Shown here piece after piece: positions 11,392-23,900 of a stretch of 64,000 bases of DNA (the first letter of the stretch is position 1; each line of letters opens with the position of its first letter). This DNA comes from Pristionchus mayeri. Taxonomy: Eukaryota; Nematoda; Chromadorea; Rhabditida; Neodiplogasteridae. The position numbers and the translations under genes were made by a program. A model generated the notes under the pieces. It worked only from the letters and a program-made list of their open reading frames with translations. It was not told where the DNA came from and searched no databases. The stretch is from contig BTRK01000003.1 in NCBI GenBank assembly GCA_036245805.1, forward strand, positions 19,743,292 to 19,807,291, given 5' to 3'.

Positions 11392-13230
11392 ATGCTGATC
11401 CTCTGGCTGATTGCCGTGTTGCCCTTCACTCAAACTCAGACGACTGTGAACATTCCGAAGGTGACTTCAATATAAAGGAGAAGGGATCTGTTGGCGAGAA
11501 AAAACGAGTGATGCGCTTCATTCTGCATATTTTTTCTGATCAAACTTGAGAAAAAGCAAGCAGAATGAAAGGAGGATTTCTTGCGAATTGTCAGAGAAGG
11601 AAGCTCCATTCACAATATTTCCAGTCTCTTCGCATATTCCCTCGACGAAATATGTGCACATGCTAAGCAGACTCTTTGAGGCGGAGACGTCGAACGAGTT
11701 CATCGACCGCTTCAATGTCATCGCCGAGGGAATCGCCGAGGCAGTGGGAGTGATGAGCAACTGCTCAAATTCGGTATCACCTTTCATCTGCTTGTAATAT
11801 TTGTGTAGCCAATAGTTGGGCAAAATGGGTTGATCATCATCGGAGTTTATTGAGTCATTTCGGGCCACAGCCCATCATCAGTCAATAAAACCACCTCAAA
11901 CTAGTGTAATTAAACCTCTTCCCTCCATCTAGCATTCCGTAGTGCCGCCGTTGTATCCAAGTGCTATATGCTTCTTGCAAATTGTATACATTATCACGCA
12001 CATTCTGTACTTGTTGAAGCCCCAATTAGACGTATGATACGATGAATCGATCGATAAATTAAATTCGTTCAGATCTTCGAGAAGTTCGTCAAGGGCGAGA
12101 AGGACGCGACGTTCGCGAATCTGAAAGGATGCGTCAAAGACAAGGTCAGACTTACCGAAACAACCAACCGTCGTTATACGAGGGAGTAACCATTCCATTT
12201 GTTGCTTAGACAGCATCCATCACAATCCTTTCCCCATTCAGTTTTGCCCCCCCCCCCCCCCAGATTCCGACACTTGATACCCTTCAGAAAGAAAGCTCAA
12301 TAGGAATATTGTAGGTAGACTTCGAGAAGTCGTTCAAGACTCCCCTAAAGAACTACCAGGAACAGTTCAAGAAACTTGTTGAGGCAGAGGAAGCTGCGTT
12401 GAACACTGTGAGTGAAGTCTACTCTTTTCGTGGGACTCTGAACTCGTTTTCCTTAACAGAAGTGGTAGTTCTTGACTGGGTGCAAGCTCAAGTGCCATTT
12501 GTTTTAGGGCGTAAAATGGCATACATCGTTTATTGCAATTCATTCCCTCCTCAGGTATTGGATATGTTCACCAATTCCAGCATTGTTACCAGAGAGGTAC
12601 CTTCGATGTTAGCCTGCTCACTACATTAATGATGCTTCTAACTGTCCCAATTGTCCTATATAATAGATACATAAACACTAGTTCCATGTTGTGTGATCTC
12701 AAGATATTTTTAAGTTACAAAATTGATTCAGAGAGTGAACGCCACTCGCACGAGTCTCAAGGAAAAAGCGGACAAGATTGGAGCGAAGCTGGAGCAATTC
12801 GGAAAGAACATGCTGGTAATATCTATTTTGTTGTGCCCAGAGGTACTCATTTTCCCGTACTGTCTGTTCTCGTTATCAGATTTAATCGTTCAGTTGCAAG
12901 AACACAAGATAGTGAAGAGTGTAGGATAGCCACAAATATTTCGTTGTTCAGACAAAGCTGAAGGAATTTGGAGTGACCGTCAAAGAGAGCGATTTCGTGC
13001 AGGGAATGAAGAAAGCCATGGACGATATGAAGGAGAGAGTGAGTCACTCTTCCCTCTTACATTTGGCATCGATCAATATTTCTTTCATTATACAAACAAT
13101 TCCAAGAAGTTTACTCAATTCAATAAGGTTCGGGTCTGTGAGATACTCGAGTCTGAAATGCGAAAATGTACGTGATTGAATTCAGGTGAAGAGCATGTTC
13201 GAGAAGGTCAAGAATTTCTTCGAATGGTGA
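11392..13230 (+). CDS. Secreted, all-helical protein of unknown function
   Basis: The first exon (11392-11460) encodes a signal peptide (MLILWLIAVLPFTQTQ). Later exons join in phase 0: one ending at 11773 (FEAETSNEFIDRFNVIAEGI...NCSNS, its 5' boundary unclear), 12073-12144, 12315-12407, 12732-12815, 12952-13038 and 13186-13230. The mature part is made of charged amphipathic helices (EKFVKGEKDATFANLKGCVK, TRTSLKEKADKIGAKLEQFG, DFVQGMKKAMDDMKERVKSM) and ends FFEW. It looks like one of the small secreted helical proteins that nematodes expand, but I cannot name a family. An acceptor-like TTACAG lies just upstream of the ATG. A broken copy of its last exons lies at 35304-35525. Confidence 0.65.
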
Positions 13231-13455
13231 AGAAAATTTTCAATTTGATGTTGTTCACTTGTTGTGTAAAGTAGTGATGCATTTGAGTTCAAAACTAATT
13301 CCCATCGTGGTTCTCATTTATTGAAACTTTAAATGTGATGATCAAAAGGATCGAGTGAATATTTATTATCAATGAAATCAAAAGCATTATTGTTTATTAC
13401 CCATTACTGCATGCATTGTACTTTGTCTGTGAATCGTAACTTGTAATTAGTTCAC

Positions 13456-16400
13456 TCTGCCTCTTCTCGACTTTGCTGCCGACCAAGCTGTAAAGCTTGA
13501 TTTTCAATCCAGTTTCCATATTTTTTTCTTTTAGAAAGGAGTATCAGTTCGATACTCACAAGCAGCAACATCTTTCGATATTTCTTCTCCAGCTCAGCCA
13601 TTCTCTTCTCGATAGCGTCTCGTTCCATTCGAATTCTCGCATTTGCCTCCTCCGTCGCTAATCGTTTCGCCTGGAAGGATTCACTGACCGTTATTTTTTC
13701 AATTCCAAAATCTCAACTATTAAATTTTTTCAATTGGACGAAAAAAAGCGTATTTTTTAAATCATTTTTTGCATCAGATACCTCTTCGAATGCGTATTCC
13801 TCTCTCGCAATGTGCTGTCCATCCTCTGCATTCTCGAGTCCTTTCAAGGCACTTTGCAGCTGCACTTGAAGTTGTAATTTGGACTGAAAAGTTATTAATC
13901 ATCTGAACTCCCTGGTTTACAGGGTGCGCCAAAATTATTGCAACTTTTTTTCGCTGTTCCACTCCTTCTGTTCAATTACGTTTGACAAGTTCATAAATGT
14001 ACCACGTAATAGATAGGCTCTTCATTTATAACTCCTAGATGTTTAGTAGGGATTGGTCACATATTAGCATTTCTAGAGATCTTTGTTGCACCTAATCAGC
14101 ATTGAGACACTACGACCATTGATGTTTGTTATGAAATATCCCATTCATCTACCCCAGAGAACTGGTTTAGTTCTCAGGGGAGTTGCTTGGGTTCACACAA
14201 TTCAAGGAGAAAAATTCCCTTGTTGATTATTGTTTTTTCGATGCATCACATCTTCGAAATATCATACCATCAAAAGCACTTCTTATGAGGTTCCGATATG
14301 AATTTCATTGTTATCTACAACGGTAGATCGATGAAACTCGCGTGTACTTACATACTAACAAGTCCTCCGATATGCATAAATCACTGGATTCCCTGAGCAT
14401 ATATTTGTTTAGATATGCAAATTTAAATACCCGCACGAACCACCAAGTCCGCGAATTCAATATTTTCGGATATAAAATAATTATATCCAAACTCGGACTC
14501 CTTTCTAACTATCAAGGGTCTCAGCAAATTTCTAGATATCGTACGTGATGGAAATTTAGGAACGAAAACCGTGCAATTTCCAAAAATATCACGTTTCGTG
14601 GATTATGGTGAATTTTCATTTTTATGAGTTTTGCTTTTTTGCATTCTTTCTTTCATGTGCGTTTTCATAAAACGGATGGGATTTTAGACGGAAATATGGC
14701 TAGAAATGCAATAAAAGCTCGTCAAAAATCATGAAATATTGACGAAATAGTGCTAAAACCCGGTTATGGCTATTTCGTCAATATTACATGTTTTTTCACG
14801 TGATTTTATTGCATTTCTAGCCATATTTCCGTGTAAAATCCCATCCGTTTTATGAAAACGCATACGAAAAAAGAAAGCAAAAAAGCAAAAGTCATAAAAA
14901 TGAAAATTCACCATAATCCACGAAACGTGATATTTTGGAAATTGCACGGTTTTCGTTCCTAAATTTCCATCACGTACGATAGCTTCTTTAAAATTTCGAA
15001 CACTTAGACGGGCAATATTCCACACTCACAAATATATGTATATGTCTCTAAACAAAACGTACTGTGAAAATGCACATTTTTGAACAACTATAGAAAATTA
15101 CGCACATTTGACCCTTCGTAGTTCCCTACATTGAAACTGTCGGTCCCCATAATAAACATATGTTCAACTCATGATCATATCCCAAACCATGGAGAAATTA
15201 TGGGATAGTTTAAATTTTTTAAGCAAAAACATTTGGAGTGGCGTCCAAGATAGACCCGAGCATTCGTTTTGTGTTCAGTGAACTATAGCTCTGATCCAAT
15301 GATAAACATAGCATTATGAAGAGCAATGTATGCCTTCTCTGTGATGCCCGTTATGAATATCAGAATGTTTCTAGTTTGCGCATAATACTCTTTCAAAGTT
15401 GAAACTACCTGCGGACTTATCGTGTCTTAGCGAAGTAACTTTGAATCATTATACTGAATGATGGAGTGGAATGGTTTGCAAACCAAACTCAATTTATGAA
15501 TTCTCTATAGACTATAGTAGATCTACTAATGGCTACATATTCGCAAGCGTCCTTTTGTTTAGCTGTCAGCCAGAAGTAATTGAAAAAGTTGCAATAATTT
15601 TGGCGCACCCTGTACTTACCATCCAGTATCGAACTTCCAGCTGTGCTACGAATAGTCCCTTCTCAGCTGGATCGTAGAATATGAGTTGCCCTCTATGGAC
15701 ATAGCGAATGTCGAGAACCTTTCTGCAATTTTTCAATTTTATTCTGGTTAGATAATATTAATCATTTTTAAATGCCAACACTTTGTGAGCTGATTAGCGC
15801 GCAGTTCTATGAGTGCCATCGGCTGGAACTTACGGGAGTTGGACCATTTCCAATGCGAGCGTATCAATGTCAAAGGTCATTAGCACTGGCAATTTAGATA
15901 GAGCAATGTAAAGGACGGGCTCGTTGGGATCCGAAAACGCCGTCTGAAAAAGTGCATACAATTCCGAGAATTCGATTGAAGAACTTGAGTATAACTACAA
16001 AAAGCTACCAAAAACGAACACATTTGCCGTCGACATCTGGATGATACAACCGCACAATATTGCCTGTTTTCCTTCTCACCTCAGTCGACGCTTTGCTAAT
16101 GATGCACACTTTCTCACTGAAAATCGTTTATATTTGCACGTCATAGTGCTATCGTACTTATTGTAGAGAAACAGAGAGTTAGCATCATCCACAATGATTC
16201 CGTCCCAAGGAATCTCTACTCGATTTCCGTCAAAGGAGCAAACGGTGTAATTAAATGGAGGAAATATTGCCGGCCTGCAATCCTCGATTCTAGAAGTATA
16301 GAAATGTAAGAATACATATATGTAGGTTGTTCATTGCATACAAATAAGCTGTTCATTAAAAGTATCCAATGGATTAAACGGCTTTTCGATTTGAGATAAA

Positions 16401-16836
16401 TTCATGCATAAATACTCGGAATAAGTTGTAATTCGATCTCCTATCAAAATGTAACTACTTCACATACTTAATAAGATAATACGGCTGACGGTGCAAAAAA
16501 CGTACATGCGGAGTTTCCTGTTAAAAATATATTTTTACTGCCCACATGAATGAGCAATTTTAGAGAAACTTCTCACATCCTGGCCCATTTCAAACAAACT
16601 CACTGTTTCTCGAAGTACAGTGAACGTCGATTCTCTAATATCGTACCGAATGAGCAGGAAATTCCAAAAAAAACAATTAATCGTTATTTCGGAGCGGTGC
16701 CACCTGATACAGAATCCATCCTTTCTTCTGCACGTAAAAGCACATTCCATGCTCAGTCGATCCAGCGTAGACAAGCTTATTAGATTCTGCATTCGGCATT
16801 AATTCAGAAACGATCGATATTTGCCTCGTCTCAGAA
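13456..16836 (-). CDS. Unrecognised gene, beta-rich N-terminal part and helical C-terminus
   Basis: A chain of exons with good splice signals, approximate positions 16704-16836, 16454-16503, 16158-16277, 16083-16119, 15832-15950, 15616-15724, 13786-13884, 13556-13674 and 13456-13492. The N-terminal exons look beta-rich (SNKLVYAGSTEHGMCFYVQK, GWILYQ, NYTVCSFDGNRVEIPWDGII, DPNEPVLYIALSKLPVLMTF, RYVHRGQLIFYDPAEKGLFV), as in a propeller. The last exons encode a charged helix (AKRLATEEANARIRMERDAI, EKRMAELEKKYRKMLLL). The start and several joins, especially between 16280 and 16700, are unresolved. The 1.73 kb intron between 13884 and 15616 is almost wholly a transposon. No family recognised. Confidence 0.5.
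13920..15612. mobile_element. Tc1/mariner-type non-autonomous element
   Basis: Both ends read CAGGGTGCGCCAAAATTATT followed by GCAACTTTTT, in inverted orientation, and each is flanked by TA, the target duplication of this superfamily. The 1,693-base interior has no transposase-length open frame, so it is non-autonomous. It fills an intron of the gene at 13456-16836 and contains a second long foldback at 14537-14981. Confidence 0.85.
14537..14981. repeat. Long foldback nested in the mariner-type element
   Basis: Two arms of roughly 213 bases are near-perfect reverse complements. The outer ends read TATCGTACGTGATGG and CCATCACGTACGATA, the inner ends meet around GCTAAAACCCGGTTATGGC near 14750-14768. 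Arms differ at only scattered positions, so the inversion is recent or maintained. No coding frame. Confidence 0.85.
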
Positions 16837-17167
16837 CTGAAATGACCTAACTTGATATATGAAGTGATCGGTATCAAACCTTGATCTCGACGACAGCAAT
16901 ACCCGTGGAGATCGCGAAGTATATATAATTTCGTCTATGCGACCTTCGGTGTACAAATCTCGATCGCATTCGAGTGGTTGTAGTTCCAACTCCATGCGAA
17001 TAAGCAGAGAAGGGAAGTGAAGGAGAGTGGTTTGTTGTGAAGGAGAAGGGAAGGGGGGAAGGGTGTTATCAGCAGAGGGGGGAGCCGATATTCGTCCCAT
17101 TCTCCACTCACGAGACACGAATCAAGGTCGATTTTGAAATGGTGCATAAACTGACGAACTGACCCTT

Positions 17168-17452
17168 CATGCTTGTTTCCACTTACACTCCATTCTAAGA
17201 CGAGGGTCAACTCCTAGTCTCTTCATGTTGGAGGTCTTGAAGTCCCATCCAATGCGGCGAGCAGAGGAGTTGGTCACCTGGAATGGGATGGGTTACTGTA
17301 GAGCGATGAATAAGGGGAAGTAGAAGTGAGATGGGAAGGCAATGATCAGAACCCAGATTAGAGTATCGAACAGGGGGTGGGGAGGGTACGGTACCTTGAT
17401 GTGGTAGTTTCACTTGTCATCGTAGAGGGCGTTGAAGACTGTAGTTCCCTGC
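17168..17452 (-). pseudogene. Major sperm protein pseudogene fragment
   Basis: Two exons, about 17395-17452 and 17168-17277, encode the MSP signature in order: TVFNALYDDK, then NYHIK, intron, [28 protein letters not shown] is the cytoskeletal and signalling protein of crawling nematode sperm. An in-frame TGA at 17410-17412 interrupts the conserved DDKxxYHIK motif, the N-terminal part is missing, and after GVDP the frame runs into unrelated residues and a stop. A shifted frame nearby (LEWSV...VRQF) faintly recalls the MSP C-terminus. Active MSP genes mostly have few or no introns, so the GTACCG..CAG intron is notable. Confidence 0.8.
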
Positions 17453-17911
17453 GGTAGAAATTATATGAGAACGGGGAAAAGTATTTATAGTGAGAAATTT
17501 GCATTGAGATATCGGTATTCAATGAGATGGATTATTGACGAGAGAGAAGAGAGCAAACTAATTTGAATGCGACATTTACATGAGGAATTCAATGAGTTGA
17601 TCTAATCTGGCTCAATGATTATGGTAATGAAACATTATACTAGATGGGGAAGGGGAAACCTATCGAGCGAAGTTCACCCCACATACTTCTCATCCCTGCT
17701 CTTCTTATCGTCTAGCGTCGTCTGTCCCCTGCTCGGCCTCTTCCGCACCTCTTCCGCATCTTCGAAGGGTTCGTTATCTCCTTCCCTCTAGATAGACTTC
17801 GACATACCTTTCCCTCCATAATCTCTCCGAGTGATCTTCGTTATTCAGAATAACTTCCTCCTCGCTGTGTCTGTTCGTCTCCTACTCTCATCTGCCATCA
17901 CCGCCTTCGAG

Positions 17912-20900
17912 ATGCCCCCAGGAAAGGTGAGCTCAAGCATTGATTATGTTTAGCATGTTGATTTGTTACTGAGACTATAGGGATTAAGGTTTGAAGTAGT
18001 GGCACATAGGTGCAATGGGGTTTCAACTCTGTCAGAGAACAACAAATCGCTAGGCGCTAATAGTATTAACTGAGAATAGTTTTTGTACGGTAGGGGAATA
18101 CAGTAATCGGCGATAAGTGAGTACGGTAGGGGGGATACAGCAATCGGCGATATGTGATTACGGTAGGAGAATACAGTAGTCGGCGATAAGTGAATACGGT
18201 AGGGGGATACAGTAATCGGTGCTATGTGATTAAGGTAGGGGAATGCAGTAGTCGGCGATAAGCGAGTACGGTAGGGGGGATACAGTAATCGGCGATATGT
18301 GGTTACGGTAGGGGAATACAATAGCCGGCGATAAGTGAGTACGGTAGGGGATACAGTAATCGGCGATACGTGATTACGGTAGGAGAATACAATAGTAGGC
18401 GATAAGTGAGTACGGTAGGGTAATACTGTAGTCGGCGATAAGTGAGTACGGTAGGGGTTATACAGTAATCGGCGATATGTGATTACGGTAGGAGAATACA
18501 GTAGTCGGCGATAAGTGAATACGGTAGGGGGATACAGTAAAAATATAACGAACAACTTTACTGTTGACCACTTTTTGATCGGACCAAAACGCACAAAGTT
18601 GAGCTCAAAAAACCAATTTTTGAGTGATAAAAAAATTATTTCGGTACCACGCAATGGAAACGCAGAGGTTTTTATTGCAGAATATGAAAGAGGAAGTTCA
18701 ATTGTATATTAGAAAAAAATATCGAGGAAAAATTTTATACCGTGTTTTTTGATTTTTTGCGATCGAAACTGTCCAACTGTGAAAAATGAGAAAAGAAAAT
18801 TTTTTTCGATCAGTTTCCAAAACTTCACCATGCCTTTCTAATTAGATAGTCAGTGTATTCTTACTTCGATTTCGATGTTTTCATTCAGGTTATCATTCTG
18901 GATGGTCATACAGCCAAATATTTTATTCCATGAACAGCTAGTTAGAGTGAATAGTATACTGTGCAAGTTTGAGTAGGGTTGTTGTCAAGGATGAATTCAA
19001 TGTAACGATATTAAAAAGACTAGAATAATTAATCGAATTCAGTAGCTCCTTCAGGGATTGGAGAACGAATGGGATCCTTCACATGAGTGAAGAATTTCTC
19101 AAGAGTCTTCTCATCGAGAGAATTGTAGATGTCTTCCTCTGTGTATCTGAGATCCTCTTCCTGTGGGGGCACTTCCATCTCAACATGGTGCTCATCGTCC
19201 TCCTCCTCATCATCATCTAATGATCTTCTCCACACTCTCAGCTTCGGCATCTGATTCTTGAGAGTGTTGATGTAGTTCTTCAACTGCGTCTTCGTCATCC
19301 ACTCAGAAGGAAGAATCTGCCGGTCGGCTCTCATCAGTCTCTCCGCTTCTTCTGCCCTCAGCTTCGCTCCTCTTCTGGCGTATTCTTCGAAGCGATTCTT
19401 CACGAACATTTTCGTTCCCTCGGGATATCGCATAGTCTTCCTTCCGAATCCAATCGCCCATCCTTTCTTCAGCTCCGGTTCAGGCGATCTCTTGAATGCT
19501 TTGAGAACTTCGGAAATGGGGGAAAATGGAATGTGAGCAAGAGTCTCCTCAATAGCCCGCGAGAAAAGACCGAGAACACGATCGAGCAGTTTAACCCGGA
19601 TTGGGCGAATTTTGTGGTTTCCAGTAGTGAGATGGCTGATCAGATTTGAATGTCTAATGAAAGACGCCCCACATTCCGAGCAGTAGAACAGCGACTTGTG
19701 CTGTGCACCTGCAGGGCTCATCGGATCCGGATTGTTCGGTCTTACGATGTCATCGTCCTTGTCATTCACTTCTTGCTCGAGGGGATTCTTCTCACGAGGA
19801 AGATTCCAGAAGGTCGGCTCATCGTAGTCGGAGAAGGGATTCTTGACTGCTGCAGCGATTCTCTTCCGATCCTCCTTGTTCACTTCAGCACTTGCGAGCT
19901 TGCCTCCCTGCTTCGTGATCACGAGATGCGCTACTGTCGGATTGAGGTGGTGGATGTCCTTTCCCTCTCCGATGCCATGGAACTGCCACACACGGGCACT
20001 CTCCTTCCCTCGGTACTCGAAGTGGCTGAGTCGTGTGATCTTCGGAATCTTTGTAGTCGAAGTCTTCTTCTCCACCACAGTTGCCAGATAGATCGAAGTG
20101 CCTCTCAGTTGCTTGGGAGCATTGAGTGCCTCGAACATATCATCAGCAGTGATCACCTTGTGCTGTTTGTCTCTCTCGGATCTCATCTTCCTCTTGTCCT
20201 TTCCGATGTCTCGATCAGCCAATCCCTTCCCTGCTTGCTTCTCACTGAACGAGTAGCTGAGCACGGTGACCTTGGTGTTGGTTGAGATGGAGGGCATGGA
20301 GGCGACAAGAGCAGACGAGTGGTAGTCGCTCCTGATGTGCACCTTCTTGATACCCATCATGTGCAGCTGATGGAGGGCATGCTCAGCGATTGCGACCACC
20401 GTAGTTGAATCCTGAGAAACATATTTCAGCGCTGCCCTGCACAAAATAGAGATACCTGCTCCGCATTTGGGAGTATGTGAACCAGCTGATGAGAGACTGC
20501 CCTGCCAGAGATCTTCGCAGACACATGGATGACGTGCATACTAAAGTATTCAGATTTTTTATTCGAATGATGTCTTCTCACCTGGTTCCGGCCTTGCCGT
20601 AGTAGTCCGGCTGTGATTCCCTGTACTGTGTCGCCTCCCATTTCTGGGCGAAGTCGAAGAGGAGCGTAGCTGTAATAACAAGATATCTTCTGCAATAGCA
20701 TTCTAGGCATACCTTGGTCATCTTCGACCGATCCTATGATTCTCTCGTACTCCATCGAAGCGTAGACTGCTCTCGCGTAGTGCTGTTTCAACTCGTAGAT
20801 CTTCTCTGATTGAAGATTGAAGTCATGCACGTAGCCGTCCACCTTCTTCTGCACGTCGTACGATAGGCCCGTCTTCTCACTGAATTTCTTCAGCAGAGCC

Positions 20901-23900
20901 TTGACGTTGCTGAAAAGATTAATACTGGATGGTAGTTGCGGTCGAAACTCACTTGATCACATCATCCATCGCCTTGCAGTCTGGACACCTCTGTTGATGT
21001 TTGTGAGTGTGCTCCTCGTCTGAAACTGCGAAGTGGGAGTGATCGGGGTCGCTGAGACCCCAGAATAGACAATGGTCGCTATACAAGCTCTCCTTCTTCA
21101 CGTGCAGACGGTAATTACCCTTAACACTAAGATGAAACATCATCAGTTACTGTGTGTTACCTTCAGGTACAGCTTGGTCTCTTCAAACTGTCGCTTGAGG
21201 TGAGCTGCGTCCTCTTTGTCCAGAAAAGCCATCTCCACAAGAGAGTCCAGCATCCGAGAGATTTCGATGAATGCCTGCAATGTTTGACTATATTTTTTCA
21301 GTTTAAAGTGAGATAAATTGAAGTGTCAAAAACGATCTTCAATTTTAAAATTAATTAAACTCGCATTCGTCGCGTCAGCTTGATACATATCCACACATTG
21401 CATGGACACTGCCTTCTTGATTGGGAGGTATGCGAGGATATTGTACATGGTCGTACGCTTCAGCAGCAGCGACTCCATCTTGTTCTCCTTCATGTACCTG
21501 ATTTTTATTTTTCTTAGCGATCAGGGTGGACTAACTTACGCTTCATACATTGCAATTGTTTCATACAGCCCTGTCTGGCGAATGGCATTGGTGACGTAGT
21601 GAATGTTGCCATGAGAATCTTGCACCTTTGCTTCTCCAAATGGAAGTTGAATGAGGATGTGAGGTCTAAATGAGAAATATTGGATAATATACCAAAATAA
21701 TATATTACGAAGTGATGAAGTTTATGAAGAATGCCAGCTTGACAATGTCATAGCGCTCGAGAACACGGTCCTCGAGCTTGAACGAGTTAAGATCGATGCC
21801 CATTTTCATGCGTCCAGAGTCGTTGAGATAGACCCGGGATGTGTTGCACGACATCAGGATACGAAAAAATCTTGGTGAACGGAGCTAGCGTATAAAAGAC
21901 GATCGTGGGTGTTTCTGGCCTGCTCGAACTGCTCAGCCACCGCTGACAGGATTTCGTGTGCGACGAAATCTCCATCAAGAGGAGGGGCTTTTCCAAGCCA
22001 CGCATCCATTGCCATCATCTTCAGCTCTGATCTCCCCCTTTCATTCACCGATAGATCGATCATGAGCTCAGCCAACATTGCGAATCCATGGGCTTTGTAG
22101 TACTTTGCCCGAGGACCAATATTAGCCCAGGAAGTGGAACCTGTCATCTTGCACACTTTCGCTTGCTTCACAAATTCTTTGAAAGCAGCACGAAGTGGAT
22201 TCGGAGTAGTAGGAGGGCCCTTGTATTCTTGGTCGGAACCGTCATCGTCGTCGCCCATACAAACGTCTTCACTCTCCATTCTCCCGACATCCATGTCATC
22301 TGCTCCGAGATCGAGTGGAGGTTCGCGCGAACTCGGGGGCGGCATTCCAATCAACAGATCGTGGTGCTTACGGCACATTGCTGAAATTAATTGATGCATT
22401 TTTCGTTTGTTTCGATTTATATTTGGAAATAAACATTAAATGACTGCTAATAAATAATATACCTCACAATATCAAAAAATAGTAATATATGCCTTGTTAA
22501 ATCTTTAAAAAATGAATCTAAAACCTCACGTGTTCCAGGGAGAAGAAGAAAGTGACGATTCTCGAGAAGATATTTCGATTGGCTGTACGTAAGCTCGAGA
22601 CCCTTGACAGCATGAGCTTTCTTGTGATCCTTCTCTGGATATCCACAAATGAGCTTGTGATTGATACGGGTGTGATGTCCGTATACAGCCTGTCAAACTG
22701 CCTCGACAATTCGTCCAGATGATTGGAGCATATCCATTCTCCTTCCCATTTCGATCGGTCTGAGTGCTCATCATGGAATACTCCCTCATATCGCGAAATA
22801 ACAAGCGCCTCTTCGTCCGGGGCACCAAAGTAATCTTCATTGTCCTTATTCATCGCAAGGGAGGAAAGCCTGAACACTTCATATCGATACCTACAATTGA
22901 GGGGAAAAAACTTACTCGATGAAATTGACAGAACACGAGGATTTTGTAGTGGCTGATGTGGGACGGGGAAGCTTCTCGAGATCCTTGTTCACTTTGGGTG
23001 ATGCAAAATAGCACTTTCGAGGTTTTTTCACATCGGATGGCTGTGAAATTCAATTAAACAATCATTTAGTCAATATATATCACCTTGGGATCCTTCCCTG
23101 ATGTCACGTCAGAAAATACAACGAATATTAACAGGAACAGGCTTGAGTAGAGAATCATGCTGGAAAAGCCAAAATATAAAAGCACATACATGAAATAGAA
23201 ACAGAAACACGCTCAGAAAACGCAGATCAATAGCAGATCAATGATAGCGAAGGAGGAAAGGAGGAAAGGAGGAAAGGGAAAGTGTGGCTTTGTCGGGTAA
23301 ACAACCGGAATTTTCGTCACTCTCCTCTTTTTCTTTCTCTCGCCGTCTCGCTCCAGCTTATCACGAGGAGCGTAAAAACACAAAACATCAAAACAATTCA
23401 ATTCACACAATACAAACAAATAAATGCCACATTTATTTTTAAAAAAAATTTATTTTCCTTCCATTCCCATGATTATTGCATAAAATATCTGAATATGCAT
23501 GTAACAATAAAAACAAAACAGGTTAACGGGATGAAAACATCGAAATCGAAGTAAGAATACACTGACTATCTAATTAGGAAGGCATGGTGAAGTTTTGGAA
23601 ACTGGTTGAAAAAAAATTTTTTTTCTCATTTTTCACAGTTGGACGGTTTCGATCGCAAAAATCAAAAAACACGGTATAAAATTTTTCCTCGATATTTTTT
23701 TCTAATACACAATTGAACTTCCTCTTTCATATTCTGCAATAAAAACCTCTGCGTTTCCATTGCGTGGTACCGAAATAATTTTTTTTATCACTCAAAAATT
23801 GGTTTTTTGAGCTCAACTTTCTGCGTTTTGGTCCGACCAAAAAGTGGTCAACAGTAAAGTTGTTCGTTATTTTTTTCCGCGTCTTTTGCGCTCCGGACCA

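Larger units (their letters stand above)
18545..23870 (-). mobile_element. 5.3 kb DNA transposon with 340-bp inverted ends
   Basis: Bases 18545-18884 and 23531-23870 are inverted copies of 340 bases each, differing at only a few positions; the outer end is ATAACGAACAACTTTACTGT and the inner end GATTTCGATGTTTTCAT. Between them lies one multi-exon gene on the minus strand that covers most of the interior. The gene has an RNase H-like region, a C2H2 finger and a C-terminal helical domain. Long inverted ends plus a single such gene are the plan of a DNA transposon. No clear target duplication is visible beyond the ends. A shrunken relative sits at 59511-60997. Confidence 0.8.

Noticed and set aside
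17950..18654. A 234-codon minus-strand open frame rich in YRRLLYSPT repeats
   Set aside because: It is the translation of the 36-37 bp minisatellite plus the left inverted repeat; periodic DNA stays open by itself and no splice or start context supports it.
19650..20285. A 211-codon plus-strand open frame
   Set aside because: It is antisense to the largest exon of the transposase-like gene, whose minus-strand frame has recognisable domains.
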